Source: Ceraceosorus guamensis (taxonomy: Eukaryota; Basidiomycota; Exobasidiomycetes; Ceraceosorales; Ceraceosoraceae). From it: 64,000 bases of DNA. The position numbers and the translations under genes were made by a program. Below the pieces are notes generated by a model that saw only the letters and a list, made by a program, of their open reading frames with translations, did not search any database and was not told the origin of the DNA. Location: assembly GCF_003144195.1 (NCBI RefSeq), contig NW_020290015.1, positions 62,001 through 126,000 of the forward strand. Reading direction: 5' to 3'. Shown one piece after another: positions 1 to 12,433 of the stretch (positions are counted from its first letter, which is position 1; every line of letters starts with the position of its first letter).

Positions 1-384
1 CACGGTGGAAATGCTTTCATTAGGCAGATGTACCTGTACATTCTGATCGAACAGGGGCACAACCAAGTCTGCGACAGTCGCAGAGGGCAGTGTGCCGCCC
101 GTAACGAAGCCAAAGTATCTGCCGCCATTATGACCTGGATTGAGGGCAGGAACGACAGTGTGGAGCAACACGTCCGTCGCTGTCTTCAATCCAAAGCCGA
201 GCTCTGGCAGCTCGTTCGGCAGCGTCTGGATAGCAGCTTCGAGCGCCTCGGGACTCGCGACCGCCGCTTCCGTATGGATGCTGTTTGATCTGCCTTCTGC
301 CAAAGCCAAGACCCTTTGCAACGCCTGGTCATACTCCCGTGAGCCCTCCAATTGTGGCGCTGCAGCTTGCGCTCCTGCGGACAT
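1..384 (-). CDS. PLP-dependent group II decarboxylase (aromatic amino acid decarboxylase-like), 5' part only
   Basis: The first 128 codons of a minus-strand gene start at an ATG at 384 and run off the window at base 1. The stretch RYFGFVTGG followed by TLPSATVADL and LFDQNVQ is the N-terminal signature of pyridoxal-phosphate decarboxylases of the aromatic-L-amino-acid/tyrosine/glutamate type, where it lies before the PLP lysine domain. The lysine itself would be beyond the window, so substrate and activity cannot be judged. The frame is open with no intron needed so far. The gene is in tandem with the TEA factor upstream of it. Family assignment is good; the exact substrate is unknown. Confidence 0.8.
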   Translation of the reverse strand, partial: MSAGAQAAAPQLEGSREYDQALQRVLALAEGRSNSIHTEAAVASPEALEAAIQTLPNELPELGFGLKTATDVLLHTVVPALNPGHNGGRYFGFVTGGTLPSATVADLVVPLFDQNVQVHLPNESISTV

Positions 385-894
385 GGTCGGTCTGCGCCTG
401 TTCAGCTCTTGATGATTCCTATGATGAGCTATGGTGGTCAAGAGGATCGCATCATCACCACTCAGTGACTGGCCCCGACTAGCATCTGGTGCGGCCTATC
501 CATTCGAGTCATCCTTCCACAACCGGAGAGACCTTCCGAGCGTTCGGTCATGCCTGCATGCAGCAGGCAGGAACGCTGTGGGCGTCATGCAGATGGGTAC
601 GTACCTCTCGTGGAGAACGCGCAGCCCGGAACCAGCAGCAGTGACGGAACGAGAGGCAGCTGACAGTTGCAAGTCTTTTCTTTTTGCTCGGGTCTTGGCC
701 TGCCTGCACCCATCACTCACCACTTGATCCACCGCGCACCACGAGAGCCCTGGACGAAGAGAGCCCTCATACATCAGCGTCACTGGCAAACTCGGACAAG
801 CAAGGGCTAAGAAGATGATAAGATTTCGTCATCGACATGGGTGCCGACGCTCGACCAATGGTGAATGTGTAGATGCAGCATGAAGAGATGAAGC

Positions 895-925
<31 letters not shown>

Positions 926-1213
926 AGCTGCGATGTGATTGGAGGAATCGATAGCTACAGCTGTATGACTAGTGGGCTATGGTGAGGGCAACTGAATAGG
1001 GAACAGTGGAGGACGTTGACTTGGATTGGGAGCTGAACATCAAGCCGCGACAATTGCCGAATCGGGAAGCGAGGGCTGAGGGCTGGTTGAAGACGGGTAT
1101 ACACGATGACCTAGCAAGGCATCGACGGCAGAAAGGATGATTGGCTACATAGAGAATATCGGAGCATGGAAAAGAGATCTCGTGAGACTGACATGACACG
1201 GCTTTTAGATCCC
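385..1213. other. intergenic: decarboxylase promoter and 3' flank of the TEA factor gene
   Basis: No protein-like frame with codon bias was found. It holds a GTGC tetranucleotide run near 894-926 and otherwise mixed sequence. It should contain the promoter of the decarboxylase (start 384) and the polyadenylation region of the TEA factor gene (stop at 1214). Confidence 0.6.
894..926. repeat. (GTGC)n microsatellite
   Basis: About eight uninterrupted copies of the tetranucleotide GTGC are present in intergenic DNA. Confidence 0.9.
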
Positions 1214-2028
1214 CTAGCTGCCACGGTTCACATCGAGAGACCCGCCCTCGGAAGAGTCTTGGGGAAGGGGTGCCATGCCCATAGAGGACAGTAAAGAGTT
1301 GATGTAGTAAGACGTAGCGAGCGCGTCACCATCAGAAGCAGGTGGCAAGGGGCTGCTGCCAGCTGCTGGCGTCTGGGAAATCATCACGTCGAAAGCGGGA
1401 GAGGCCATGCCCGATATGGCGTTGTTGTTGATCTCGACTGGGGCGGGAAGCATGCCGTTGTGCATTTCACCAAATGACAGCCCAATTGCGCTGTTCGACG
1501 TAAAGTCAGGAAGACCAGACATATCGAGTGCATTGGAAGCCAAAGAATGCTGGGATTGGCTGAGCTGGGCGTCACCAAAGTGCTGCGGCGTGTTGAAATT
1601 GGGCATCTGGGGCAAGTTGCTTCCGACGTTTGGTGCAAAGTTGAAATCGAGTGGCGAGTTGAGGTCTTGTGTGAACATGCCATTGCCGCCATTCGCAGAT
1701 GCGTGGGCTTGTGCAGCCCATGCCCTGGCAAGGCGATCGCGCTGTGCTTTCGTCTCATCGTGATTGAGCATCGGAGGAGGCTCAGTAGGCGTGGACACCA
1801 CTTGTGGGAACGGCGTGATGGGTGTCAGCATCGCCCTCTGCTGCATCGCGCCCCAAGCGCTGGAGTTGTGAGTGCTTAGGGCGGGACTTGGCTGACTGGA
1901 CGACGACGAAAAGGAGCGTTGCATGGCAGCACCCATGTTGCCTCCGAGGTAAGGAGCAGGAGGAATATTCAGCTGCAGGTTAGGCTTATTGATGGAAAGA
2001 CCTCTCTTGCGCAGCAGCGTTGGCCCTA

Positions 2029-2062
<34 letters not shown>

Positions 2063-5044
2063 GTGGAAATTCTCGCCGCTGAGAGACCTCATCATGGGCA
2101 TGGATGGCGGTGGCATCGATCCAAAGCTCTGAGCACCTTGAGGAGGCTGCGGTGATGCCTGGGTGCGGATGAGTGTGGGGACTGGACCACTGTTCGTGTG
2201 CACCATGGCGGTGGGTCTGTGCTGCGCTGGCATATGCTGCATGTTGATTGACTGATGATGCGGGGACATAGCAGGCAGCGGAGCGTAGTGACCTATTGGC
2301 GACGGCGACATCCTAGGTGCCGTGAGCATGGAAACGGTGGGTGTTCCTGGCTTGCCGCCGAGTGCTTCGACGCATTCTAGATCCCAGGCAATGACAAGGA
2401 CAACATCGCCCACCTTTGATCCAGGGCTGACGTAGCCAGAGACGTCGGCAATCAGATTGCAGCTTGGACCCCCAATGCTGGCAGCCATCGAAGCATCCGT
2501 AGTGGAAACAAAGGAGTTCTCGCTGCTGAAATCAGTAGTGGCACCAGCTTGGCGATGAGCATTGTCGTCCGTCGCAATGACGAATTCTTGAATGATGGTG
2601 ACACCAGAAACTGCCATGCCCAGAGCTGCTCTTTCGCTGGGCTCTTTGCCGAAAGACTGATTGGCATCACGCTGGGAGTAGACATTTACGGGGTGATTGC
2701 GACTCAGGAAGTCTGCCCAGAAGTCTGTCGCGAAAGGTGCTTGATGCCAAAAACGATGGCGATTCTCAGAAGCGTTGAGAGAAACTCCGTCGGAGGGTGT
2801 GACCGGGGACGAGTCGACGCTGCTATCGGTGTTCTGGGAATCGGCGTGTCCACTGTCCGCAGTACCGTTGCCGCTAACCGAAGGCTTGCCTGATACGCGG
2901 CGTGGGGCATCTAAAGGCTCGACCAGCGAGAGTACCCGTTTGCCGTGGGAATAGACCGTAGTAACACTAGTGAGTCGAGAGCTTTGAAGGCTCGTTAGAC
3001 TGAGCTGAGTACTGAAGTGGTCGTAGCGAGGGAGCAAGACGTCCGCACGAGGAATGGACATTGGCACGTGCACATACAAGAATTGGCAGGGCAGGCGATG
3101 GTACATCTCCGCCAAGCGAGGGAAACGGTAAGCGCCAATGCGCACAGAGTCCAAGGGCAGTCGAGGTAGCTGCGCATTGTGTTGAGAGATCGACATCATC
3201 GCCTGCCGATCCAATGAAGTGTAGACGTGCTTGTCCTCGCTAGCAGAGCAGTGAACCCACATGGAGAAGCTTGCGGGTAGGATGGGGCAGGACACCGACG
3301 CCGCTGCCTTGGGGTCCTGTGGGCTTGAGAACTGCAGACCATTGAGAGCCGTGGTCAAGCCGCCCGGCGTGCCGGGCTGACTATTCAGATAGGGCAGGCC
3401 GACCGAGGAGAGGGCAGGCGAGGGAGTGTGCGGACTGGCCAAGCTCATGTTGGACAGGGCAGCGCTTGGAGTGTATGGCGAGAGCAGACCAGAGGTTGCG
3501 TCTCCAAACATTGGATTGGGCCCACCAAGTCCGCCGTAGCCGTAGCTGGCAAGAGTCTGGGCGTACATCATTCCGCCGGCTGGGATGTAGAAGTCTTCCT
3601 CGGTGACTGGTTCAGCGATGAGCTGCTGGAACTCGGGATCACCCTGTGGAAGTCGTCAAAGTCGATGAGCTCACACGGTGACGGTAGTGTACCGTCATCC
3701 AGCACGTACCTTTTTGATGTTCTTGAGGACCTGAATGTGGCTTGACACCTGCTTGCGCGAGCGACTCTTGTTCGTCTTGCGCTCAATGTAGTCAGCAATG
3801 AGCTCATTGCGCCCGCAAGGTTTGCCGTGGACCAGGACTTTGCGTCGACCAAGCTTCGGAATGAGTCGAAGAGCCTCCCAGAAAGCGACCTCGACATCAT
3901 CGGGCCATACTTCGGCTTGCTTGTTGATCTTGAGCTCAGTGACCTTGTTCGCGTTCATGGCTTGCTCTTGTGCCTGTTGCATTGCGTTTTCCGGCGAGAT
4001 GGGCGGTGCTGAACGAGGAGGCTTTGGCATGCCTGCAGCATGAAGGTCGATTTCTTGAATGAATGGCACGGTGAGACCCGCCGTAAGACCGGCGATCTCG
4101 CTCGTCATATCCCCAGCGATCGATCGGCGGCGTTGTCGGCTACTGGCACTGCCGCTGCTTGACACACTGTCGGGGACCGTCGCAGAAGACGCCGATGAGT
4201 ACGGCGTCTGAGTCAGGCAGCTCGATGCCGCTGAGCTCGCTACGCGAGCAGCGTTGCTTTGCATCGTGGTCCAAGAGTTTGGCGGAGTCTGTTGCACGGC
4301 TCCGTGTTGGCCAAGCGAGTACGAAGCACTCCGTTGCGGTGTCTGGTGAGGCAGAGGTGTCGTCCGACGTCGCTTGGAATCTTCGCTTTCTTGGCTCTGG
4401 TTGCCGCTCTGGATGGCGCCTTGCGAGGACAGACTGACGGTGAGACGAGGTGGGGACAGCAGAAAGTCTGCGCCCGTGCCGCCGCCCAGGGTTGAGAATT
4501 CGAACACGTCTGCGTTCGAAGAGTGAACGGCTCCATCTTGAGCCTCCTCCTTGACGGCCGTGTTGACGCCCGATGCTGAACAGAGCTCCGTCGCACTTGC
4601 TGGCAGAAGTGCTTGAATGCTATGGCGACGCGAGGTCGAGTCATTGCGGACGTGCAAGGAGCGCTTGCCCAACGCCTTGGTCGGCGAACTGCCTGGAGTG
4701 CCCATTCCGAATTCAAGCGCGGCAGCAAGGCTCGAGTGCGGGGCACCGTTGGCCGAGTGCGGTCTTTGCTCCAGCTCCAAAGAAGAAGAGAGGAAAATGT
4801 CGTTCTCGTCAAAGTGCAAATTACCGCCGAGGAAGCGCGCCGAGGTGTTGTCTGCCGACTGTTTTCGAGCTTGGAGAGGAAGGCTTGTCAGTCCATTCTC
4901 TGGCGTGCAGAGATGAGAGTCGACGCCTGAGGCGAGAGTCGAGTCGGAATAGCTGGGCGAGGGAAAAAGTCCGTGAGCCTGACTGGAGGGAGGGGAGGGA
5001 ACCGAGTGCGACGCGCGAGGGTGGCCATCGTTGATATCAGTCAT
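1214..5044 (-). CDS. TEA/ATTS-domain transcription factor (AbaA/Tec1/TEF-1 family), 1254 aa
   Basis: Two exons: 5044-3710 and 3643-1214. They are joined across a 66-nt intron with GTACGT donor and CACAG acceptor that keeps phase 0. The TEA DNA-binding domain fills residues 375-445 at the end of exon 1. It shows the acidic-aromatic first helix (WPDDVEVAFWEAL), the GRRKVLVHGKPCGRNELI middle and the recognition helix around SRKQVSSHIQVLKN. The flanks are long and low in complexity: Ser/Pro-rich N-terminus, and a C-terminal half with a poly-Gln tract coded by a CAG run (plus strand 2029-2063), many Met/Pro/Gln stretches and no enzyme motif. Family members control development, such as conidiation or filamentation in fungi. 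The protein is much longer than yeast Tec1. The start ATG is the first in frame; an upstream non-coding exon cannot be excluded. Confidence 0.9.
2029..2063 (-). repeat. CAG/CTG repeat coding for polyglutamine in the TEA factor
   Basis: About eleven CTG triplets on the plus strand read as consecutive Gln codons in the TEA factor. This is a likely site of length variation between strains. Confidence 0.9.
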
Positions 5045-7308
5045 CTTGACCGGCCACGTCGCAATGATGGCTGTGTTGGGGCTGAGAGGTGCTGCCCAAT
5101 GGTGTTTGAGATGCTTGTCAGGGAAGGATGTCGTGGTCAGAGATGACTTCGATCAACGAGCGTGGATGACCTTTGCCAGTAGGGCAGGGCTGAGATGTCA
5201 CCAATGAGAGGGTGTTCGAGTGGACGGGGACTGTACGGAAAGTGTATAGGTTGTCGCGGTACGTCGTGATAGTAAGGATGAGCTTTCGAGGAGTAGCAGG
5301 CTGAACGTGTGAGACGAACGAGATGGAGAGGCTGTTCCCGGGGTGTCAAAAGTGTGATGATGGAGGGAGAGGAAGGAGGGGAAACTGTAGGCGCAGGTAA
5401 AGGAAGATGGCACTGGATGATGTGTTTATTATGAGCTGGCGGGGAGGTGGCTGACCTGCCCAGACCTCTTTGTACAAATGTGCGATGCGGGCACTGTGGC
5501 CCGCCCTCACGGTGAGTGCAGACGTACACCATCCACCAACGCACCAGCAGACCCTCAAATGCGGTGGCACGGATAGAAGGGCTGCACACCTGCGTCAGGC
5601 TCAACCTGATCTGCTGCACACGACGGCCCAATCGTCTTGGCTTCTGCGAGGGGAAGAGCAACACATCAACACTTGTAGCCGCTTCGAGCCGCAGGGTGGA
5701 CAAGCAAGGGCAAGGCAGGACAGGACTAGGCAGGGTTACACGCATCGATGAGGCTTTACTTTGATCCGGCACTAGACCGCTCGGAAACGTTTCAGGGTCA
5801 TGGCGGCACAGAAGCAGTGGGATAGCAGGGTTTAGCGGAGTCGAGCGAGTCAAAGTGTTGCAGTGCTGGATGTGCGCTGTGGATACGCTGTATGCCGAGC
5901 AAGGGGATGAAGAAGGGGGCTTGAGTGCGAGCAAGAGGACATGCGACTGTTCCGCTGTGACGGTCCCTGAAACGATGAAGATCAGATGTAAGGGAGAGCG
6001 GACAAAAGTGAGCTAGCAAGCCAACGGCCACGCGCGCGCTTCTCGCTCTCATCGAGCATCGCGCTCCCACGCCTCTTTCGCATTGCCTTTGACCTTCACC
6101 GGCCCAATGCCCTGCTGCCCTGCTGCCCTGTATCCCCCGCCGTGGGATGCACGCAGCACGCACATCATGCGCCTCGCTCAACGGTCGCGCTCATCTCACC
6201 GCTAGCGCTCACACGCGCAAACAGCACCGCATCCTTGCTCCTACACAGGCTCCTCACCGTCTCGACAAACAGAAACAAGTAGCAACATGGCGCCGATCGA
6301 TTTGGCCCCCAAGAGAGCTGGGCCGCCTGCGTTTCCTGCGTGTTCAGCTGATCTGACCCTATCGCAAGGCTAGGGTCTGCTCTGACGGTCAATCCACGAC
6401 CCCTACATCCTCGCTCGCTGCGATTCGAAGTCCCCTTTCCGTGTCATCTCAGCGGAGCGCTTCGTTCATTCGTTCAGCTAAAACGAGGCTTGCCTTCGTG
6501 TACGATACTACTACTGTATCGTCCAATCGCGTTTTGGATCGACTCGCGCTAGCACCCGAGCAAGTAGCTGTTTCAGCTGGCTGACAGACGGTCTGAGTTT
6601 CAGCTTCTCGGCAACCTGAATCTATTCGAGGTACCAACGGTTAGGCTGCATCCGGCGCCGCAAACCGACCTGCTGCTTGCCTGCTTGCCTGCTTGCTTGT
6701 CTTTAGATGGTGTGCCTCGAGCAGAGCCGAGGCCTTCAAGGATCCGATGCGGTACCTCTTCTCGCGCAATTCCTCTGGCAGAGACTCGCTTGCCTGCTGA
6801 GCCTGTCGTTCGCCGGTGCGCCATCCTATGCAATGGCAAGCAAGGCGAGAAATGAGGTGTGCAGATCATTGGGTCACGTCTGCGCGGCCGCTTCGCATGC
6901 GTCGGGCATCACGAGGGGGGCGAGGCACTGCAGCGGTGTGTGTGCTCGAGTGCATCTCTCTACAACAATCAAGCCTCATTATTCGTGCTGCTTCACACTG
7001 TTCTCAAATCGATTTGCCTCATTCCTTGGGTCAAGATGGCCGACGTCAAAGATCAAGCAAGCTTCATTTGTCCTGCCACCTGACCAGCACTCCTCGATCA
7101 CCGCGGTCGATCGTGGAGCATTTTCAATGTTCGTGGCTGAATGGCGGTCTATTTACACATAGCTGCTATACCTTGCCTGGCAGAATACGCCTGGGTCTGA
7201 CGTCGCGCCTAGCGTCGATGCTGGCAAAAGGCGTCATCTTGTATGCACCGGTGCGGAGCGACCCCTTGCTTGATATGGAATTTGGTGCGTGGGCCGCGCA
7301 CGCGCACG

Positions 7309-7318
<10 letters not shown>

Positions 7319-7352
<34 letters not shown>
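7319..7352. repeat. (AC)n microsatellite
   Basis: A dinucleotide run of about 16 AC units is preceded by a GC-rich CACGCG stretch (7297-7318) of alternating purine/pyrimidine, which makes it a potential Z-DNA tract. Confidence 0.9.
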
Positions 7353-7353
<1 letters not shown>

Positions 7354-7837
7354 CAGCATGAACGTCCGTCCACGAGTGATCGGCGGGGCGATACGATCAA
7401 CAACAAGCACAACACTGTCTGATGCGACTGACACTTCCGACTCTCGAACAAATCTTGATGCATCTTGCACCCGACGCTGGCTGCTGCTGCGCGTCCCGCC
7501 CCCCTTGACTCATCTTCCAAAAGGCTTCGATCGCTCTGTCCGGAGCTAGGACGTGATAACAAATCAAATGTGTCGAGCGACCTCCTTGCGCTTCTCGAAG
7601 AAATCACTTGTCGGTCAGCTTCACGTGGCTAATTTAATAGACGCAAAAGGCCCTGCCTGCTGTGACTGAAAGAAAGGCACGCATGCGATTTCCTTTTGCC
7701 TGATGCGGTTTCGTTCAAGCATGCGGAAGAGCGGTCGGTCGGCTATCTCTTTTGGCTTTCAGATGAGGAAGCGTCCGACCGACGAGGTTTGCGCGTCGCG
7801 CAAGGCGAATGAATGATGGGGCCGAGTTCAAAAAAAT

Positions 7838-7872
7838 TCTTCTTCTTCTTCTTCTTCTCCTTCTTCTCTAGA
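7838..7872. repeat. (TTC)n microsatellite
   Basis: A TTC triplet run with one interruption forms a pure pyrimidine strand in intergenic DNA. Confidence 0.85.
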
Positions 7873-8474
7873 TGCCTTGCCCCGCCAGATGGGTGCGAAG
7901 CTGGTGCCCACGACCCATCCATCCAAAACGCTTTCCTTTCCCACCTTCTGACGCTAACCGAGAACGCGAATGCGGATGCGGGCCTTCTGCGCCAAAAGTC
8001 CTCGATGGACCGAACCCCGGCTTCGTAAGAAGGTAGGTCTCGCCCATCTCTTTGCTGCGGAAAAGTCGTCAGGGACCCTCGAATCTGTCAGAAAGTGCGA
8101 CAAGGCGATAACGATGCCGCATCCGATGGGCGAGCCAAATCTGTGGTCGCACGATCTGATTGAGAACGCTTACAGAGCGTGGGAAACATGGGAATCTTCC
8201 ACGATCGTCGAAGCAACCCGAGAACGAAAAGTCTAGATATTGGCCGGTGGATCAGAGCAACAGCTTTCATGTCCCGCGCGTTCTGAATCAGAGCGGAGGC
8301 CACGGGTCCAAAGCACGCCAGTCATCGAATGGGGACCGATGGGTGTTCACAGGGGTAAGGGACAACACTACAAGCAAGCTCAAAGCAGAAGAAAAGGCTG
8401 CACAATCAAGGAATGTTTCATTGCAAATCAAATTAGGGAAAGAAAGCTTGGCTTCAAAACATCACGTGAGCTAC

Positions 8475-10595
8475 TCAAGCAGAGGCAGTCACAGCTGGTG
8501 CTGCGCCTTTGCTTGCCGTGAATGCAGGGGCACCAGTGCGGACAGAACGAGAGCCAGGCGCATCGGCGATGCGCTTGGACAGACCCAGGAGATCGTCAGA
8601 CCAGAGCGGCAGACTAGCAACGTCGCGCTCGGCCTCAATGAAGAGATCAGCGAGCTTGTCAGTACCAGGAGCGCAGGCGCGCAGATCGTCCGTACGGCGC
8701 AGGTCGAGTCTGGTCCAAACGTCGTCGAGAGCGCGGACTAGATGAGCGATGTCGGCTTCGCTGTGACCAGGTGTGGGAGTCACGCGAAGTCGCTCGTGGC
8801 CACGTGCAACGGTGGGATAGTTGATAGGCTGGACGTAGCATCCGTGGTCTTGAAGGAGCATGTCGCTTGCAGCGCGAGCGAGGTTTGCATCGCCGACGAG
8901 AATGGGGACGATGTGCGACGGGTTTTGTTGAATGGGGATCGAGACGTCTGCCAGAGCTGCCTTTAGCTCCCGCGTACGGATCTGCTGAAGACGGCGAGAA
9001 GAGTTGCTCTCCATGAGCAGCTCAATAGCGGTACGAGCTCCAGTAAGCACAGCAGGTGGCAGAGTGGTCGAGAAGATGAATTGAGGAGCAAAGCAGCGGA
9101 TCATGTCCACAAAGCGGGAGGAACCGGCGATGTACCCGCCCACGACACCAAAGGCTTTGCCGTTCGTACCAGTGATGATGTCGATACGGTCCATGATTGT
9201 CGGCTTGCCACCTTGAGCAGAGGCACCGCCACGCATCTGAACGTCCCAGTCCAGGTGCTCAGCAACACCTGCACCGCGAGGCCCGTACATGCCGACAGCG
9301 TGCACCTCATCGAGGAAAGTAATGGCACCGTACTTCTCCGCGAGCTCGATCGTCTTCTCGATGGGTCCAACCGTGCCGCACATGCTGTAGACGGACTCGA
9401 AAGCGATGAGCTTGGGAGTGTCTACAGGTACAGCTTGCAGCTTTGCCTCGAGGTCTGCCATGTCGTTGTGCTTGTAAATGACCTTCTTCGCGCCCGAATG
9501 GCGGATGCCTTGGATCATGGACGCGTGGTTGGAGCTGTCCGAGAAGATGACGCAATTCGGAAGCATGGAGCCCAGAATCGACAAGGTGGCATCGTTGGCT
9601 GCGTAGCATGAGCCAAACACTAAGGCGGCCTCCTTGCGGTGAAGCTCGGCGATGGTGGCCTCGATGTGCTCGACATGCTGATTGTGACCAGCGATGTTTC
9701 GCGTGCCACCAGCTCCTGCGCCGTACTTGGCGAGCGTCTTGGACATCTCCTCGAGCACCTTGGGATGACGACTCATGTTCTGGTAATCGTTGGAGCACCA
9801 GACGGTGATCTCCTGGGTCTCGTCTTGAAGATGTCCACGAGGCGCACGGTCGACCAGACGATTGATGTTGTTGAAGTAGCGGTAAGACTTGTCCGCATGC
9901 TTTGCCATAATGTTGCGGTGGTAGAATTGCTCATAGTCGAAGCCCGGCGCCTGCTTGGGCTGTGGCGTGGGTGGAATACCCATACCGCTGCCTGGAGTGC
10001 GGGTCTGCTTGGTCTTCTTCTTGACAGCATCGGCGCGGAAGGAGGAGCGACCCTCGGCGGCGAAGGCAGCAGCTTTCTCAGCCGCTGCAGCAGCTGCTAG
10101 CGCCTTCGTGTGGGGGCATCTCTCCACGTCCCCAACGCCTCCAGTGCGGATGCCTTCTTGAGCATGAATGCGGTCGATGCGGTCGTTGGGCACAATGCTC
10201 GCGAAGGGGGACTCGGTGCGTGCGACGTAGCCACGGGTTTGCTGCTGGTTAGCCAAGTGAGGGTTGAAGGTTGCACCAGCAGCGAATGGGCAGACCGAAG
10301 GACGAGGGCTGGCAGTGCCGAGGCGGTTGGAAGCAGCAAGCTGCGCTGGGCCAGAGCCGAATAAAAAGTTTCCAGCGGCACTCGACATGGCCGGAGCAGC
10401 TTGTACGGCAGTCTCGGGATGAGAAGCGATGGCCTCGCTCATGACTGGGCATTGCTGTGCTCTAACCGCGAGGTGGGTGGGACCATCGCTGATAAAGCTG
10501 TGAGAACTCATGTTACGCAATTGTGGCATCGGGGTGCGCGCCAGGAAAGGGCACGAGCTGCGCAGCTGGCGCAGAGAGCCAAGAGTGCGCTCCAT
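8475..10595 (-). CDS. HEM1: 5-aminolevulinate synthase, mitochondrial (706 aa)
   Basis: Condenses glycine and succinyl-CoA to 5-aminolevulinate, the first step of heme synthesis, in the mitochondrial matrix. A single exon. The ATG at 10595 is chosen because an Arg/Ser-rich targeting sequence follows at once; the open frame continues upstream to 11018 but looks like leader. The alpha-oxoamine synthase core starts near residue 219 (FDYEQFY). It shows [13 protein letters not shown], the [10 protein letters not shown] glycine loop, [22 protein letters not shown] (Asp429, PLP ring) and [12 protein letters not shown] with the PLP lysine K480. The position two before that lysine is Asn-Gly instead of the usual Leu-Gly. 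A fungal-type insertion (residues about 448-468) precedes the lysine. Four Cys-Pro heme-regulatory motifs lie at residues 15, 49, 102 and 160. The long Ala-rich linker 163-210 is not conserved. Confidence 0.96.
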   Translation of the reverse strand: MERTLGSLRQLRSSCPFLARTPMPQLRNMSSHSFISDGPTHLAVRAQQCPVMSEAIASHPETAVQAAPAMSSAAGNFLFGSGPAQLAASNRLGTASPRPSVCPFAAGATFNPHLANQQQTRGYVARTESPFASIVPNDRIDRIHAQEGIRTGGVGDVERCPHTKALAAAAAAEKAAAFAAEGRSSFRADAVKKKTKQTRTPGSGMGIPPTPQPKQAPGFDYEQFYHRNIMAKHADKSYRYFNNINRLVDRAPRGHLQDETQEITVWCSNDYQNMSRHPKVLEEMSKTLAKYGAGAGGTRNIAGHNQHVEHIEATIAELHRKEAALVFGSCYAANDATLSILGSMLPNCVIFSDSSNHASMIQGIRHSGAKKVIYKHNDMADLEAKLQAVPVDTPKLIAFESVYSMCGTVGPIEKTIELAEKYGAITFLDEVHAVGMYGPRGAGVAEHLDWDVQMRGGASAQGGKPTIMDRIDIITGTNGKAFGVVGGYIAGSSRFVDMIRCFAPQFIFSTTLPPAVLTGARTAIELLMESNSSRRLQQIRTRELKAALADVSIPIQQNPSHIVPILVGDANLARAASDMLLQDHGCYVQPINYPTVARGHERLRVTPTPGHSEADIAHLVRALDDVWTRLDLRRTDDLRACAPGTDKLADLFIEAERDVASLPLWSDDLLGLSKRIADAPGSRSVRTGAPAFTASKGAAPAVTASA

Positions 10596-12433
10596 GTTGA
10601 TGATCTGGCGTGGGAGGAAAAGGGATGGTGGAAAGAATGAGTGCCTTGTCTTGCGGAAAGCTCCCTTGGCAGATGGTGGTCGAGATGGTAAGCTGCTGGC
10701 TTCTTCGAAGGAGCTGCAAGATTTGACGGGGCGCGGTTCAAAACAGCTGACTACGGAGCGACTGGGCGAGCAGCCGCTGTAGGTACATGTGTGCGTCCGG
10801 CGTCCGCACACTCGGCAAGCGCGAGGGCGGGCCTGGGCGTGTGCACGGCTAGAGGCGTGGCTGAAAGGCGGCTCTCCTGCGGCTTGCCTCCCGCTGGGGG
10901 GCAAACACGCGCAAGAAAAGTGGGATCTTCGGCAATTCCTGCAGACACGAGAGCTGCGCTGCATGCTTGCGCACGAGCATGCAGCCAGGAAGATCCGCAC
11001 TCGTGGCTCCAGCAGCATAAAAGCACGGCATCAGGGCAGCGTCCAACATGGCGTCATGATTGGAAAGCCCTCGACCGGGATTGGCTAGGCTCACAGCTGC
11101 ACCATCAAGCAGCATCAGCAGCAGCATAAGCAAGTGTACGTGTGTGTATACGTGCGCGGCCTCGCTTATTACGACCTTGATTCGTGGGTGAGACTGAGAC
11201 TGCAGCATGAGATGCCATATGGAAGGGCTCAAGCCTTGTCTGTCTGCATCGTGCCATTCCACCCTCGTCGATGCCGTGCTCCAATCAGTGAGTCGCAGCA
11301 GGCACGAATTACGAGTCGTGAACTGCGGGGTGGGTGCGTATCGTATGCTCTTCATCAAGATGTCGGCTCGCTCCATCAGCCCCACACGCTCGGCAGCTGC
11401 AGCTGCAGTCACAACAGTCTGATCATGAATCGTGAATCTGTTGTGGTGCGTATCACCGACAGCGCACTTTGACTCAAGACTGGTGACTGTACGCAACTCC
11501 AGTCTTCTTCATGATTGCAGCTGGCGCGCGATCGCTTGTGCTACAGCCTTGCAGCCAGCAACGAGTGAAAGGCATGGCTATCGCGGTGCTTCGTGCCAGC
11601 CATGACTTCGGGGAGATGCTGCACTTGCGATAACCAGTCAAAGTCACGATTCGCGAGTGATTATCGACGGTCGTGACGCCGCCGCGAGCTGTGCAGTTGG
11701 AGCACTTGCATGAGACCGTCTTCATTGTTGGAGCAGTCACAAAGTGCGCCAGCAGTCAGAGTGTCTTCAGCCGCCGAGTCAATCAAGCCCACCAATCAAG
11801 ACCGTGAATCGTGAATGAGCTCAAGGATGCGTGGCACCAAGCTTGATTGGCTCGCCCGTTGCTCGTGGCTTTGACGATACGATACAGAGCGGCGGTGACG
11901 CCTAGCAGGACGAAGCCAGATTCTGCATGCGTCGCGTTTGGGCGACGTGTCAAGACGGCGTACGGGAATGAACCTACGCGATGGGAAACAAAGCCAACCA
12001 GATCTCTGAAGCCTGGATACACATCGAAGATTGACATTCACGATTGTTGTGGGAAAACACGTGCAAAGCTATTATCGGTCTCGGGACAGTATGCGATCAG
12101 TCAAATGGCACCGAACGGAGCTTGAGGAGGAAGGGGGGATGCATTCATTCCACAAGCGGGTGACAGGAGCGGTGTATAAAGTACATGGGAGGGGTGAGGG
12201 GCTCGACTGCCGAGCGCTGCCCCCTTTGGAAGGTGGATTCGTGACAAGCGACGAGGCTGAAAAGGTGAGAACAAAGACGTGAAGTCAAGTGTCGCTGGAG
12301 ACACTAGACACAAGTCGCGTTGGAGTGCTAGAGCGAGGATCCAGAAGCTTCAGTACCGAATCTTGGAGCTTGAAAAAAAGACGGGAGGCGGAAAAGAAGA
12401 GATCGTGCGAGGTCCCCGTTGGTGGGAAGTCGT
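10596..12433. other. intergenic: HEM1 promoter side and 3' flank of the secreted protein gene
   Basis: No supported gene. An open minus-strand frame continues upstream of the HEM1 ATG to about 11018 but has no family features. A possible 3' splice site lies just before the HEM1 ATG (minus-strand CCAG followed by ATCATCAACATG), which would fit an intron in the leader. Several copies of the dispersed AATCGTGAAT/ATTCACGATT motif lie at 11428-11437, 11650-11660, 11803-11817 and 12034-12045. Confidence 0.5.

Larger units (their letters stand above)
5045..8474. other. 3.4 kb without a supported gene, upstream of the TEA factor
   Basis: Only short, unbiased frames are found on both strands. The part next to the TEA start (about 5050-6200) is rich in C/T on the coding strand of that gene, as in long fungal leaders. 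Other contents are GCTTGCCT-type short repeats (6670-6705), an AC dinucleotide run (7319-7352) and a TTC run (7838-7872). The far end is the 3' flank of the HEM1-type gene. I see no TATA box or RNA gene that I can support. Confidence 0.5.

Noticed and set aside
8000-8035. A T-arm-like GGACCGAACCCC on the search for tRNA genes
   Set aside because: The flanking stem does not pair and no acceptor or anticodon arm can be built; no tRNA was found in the window.
10596-11018. An N-terminal extension of the HEM1 frame by 141 residues
   Set aside because: It puts a Cys-rich, non-targeting stretch before the mitochondrial presequence and contains a likely leader splice site.
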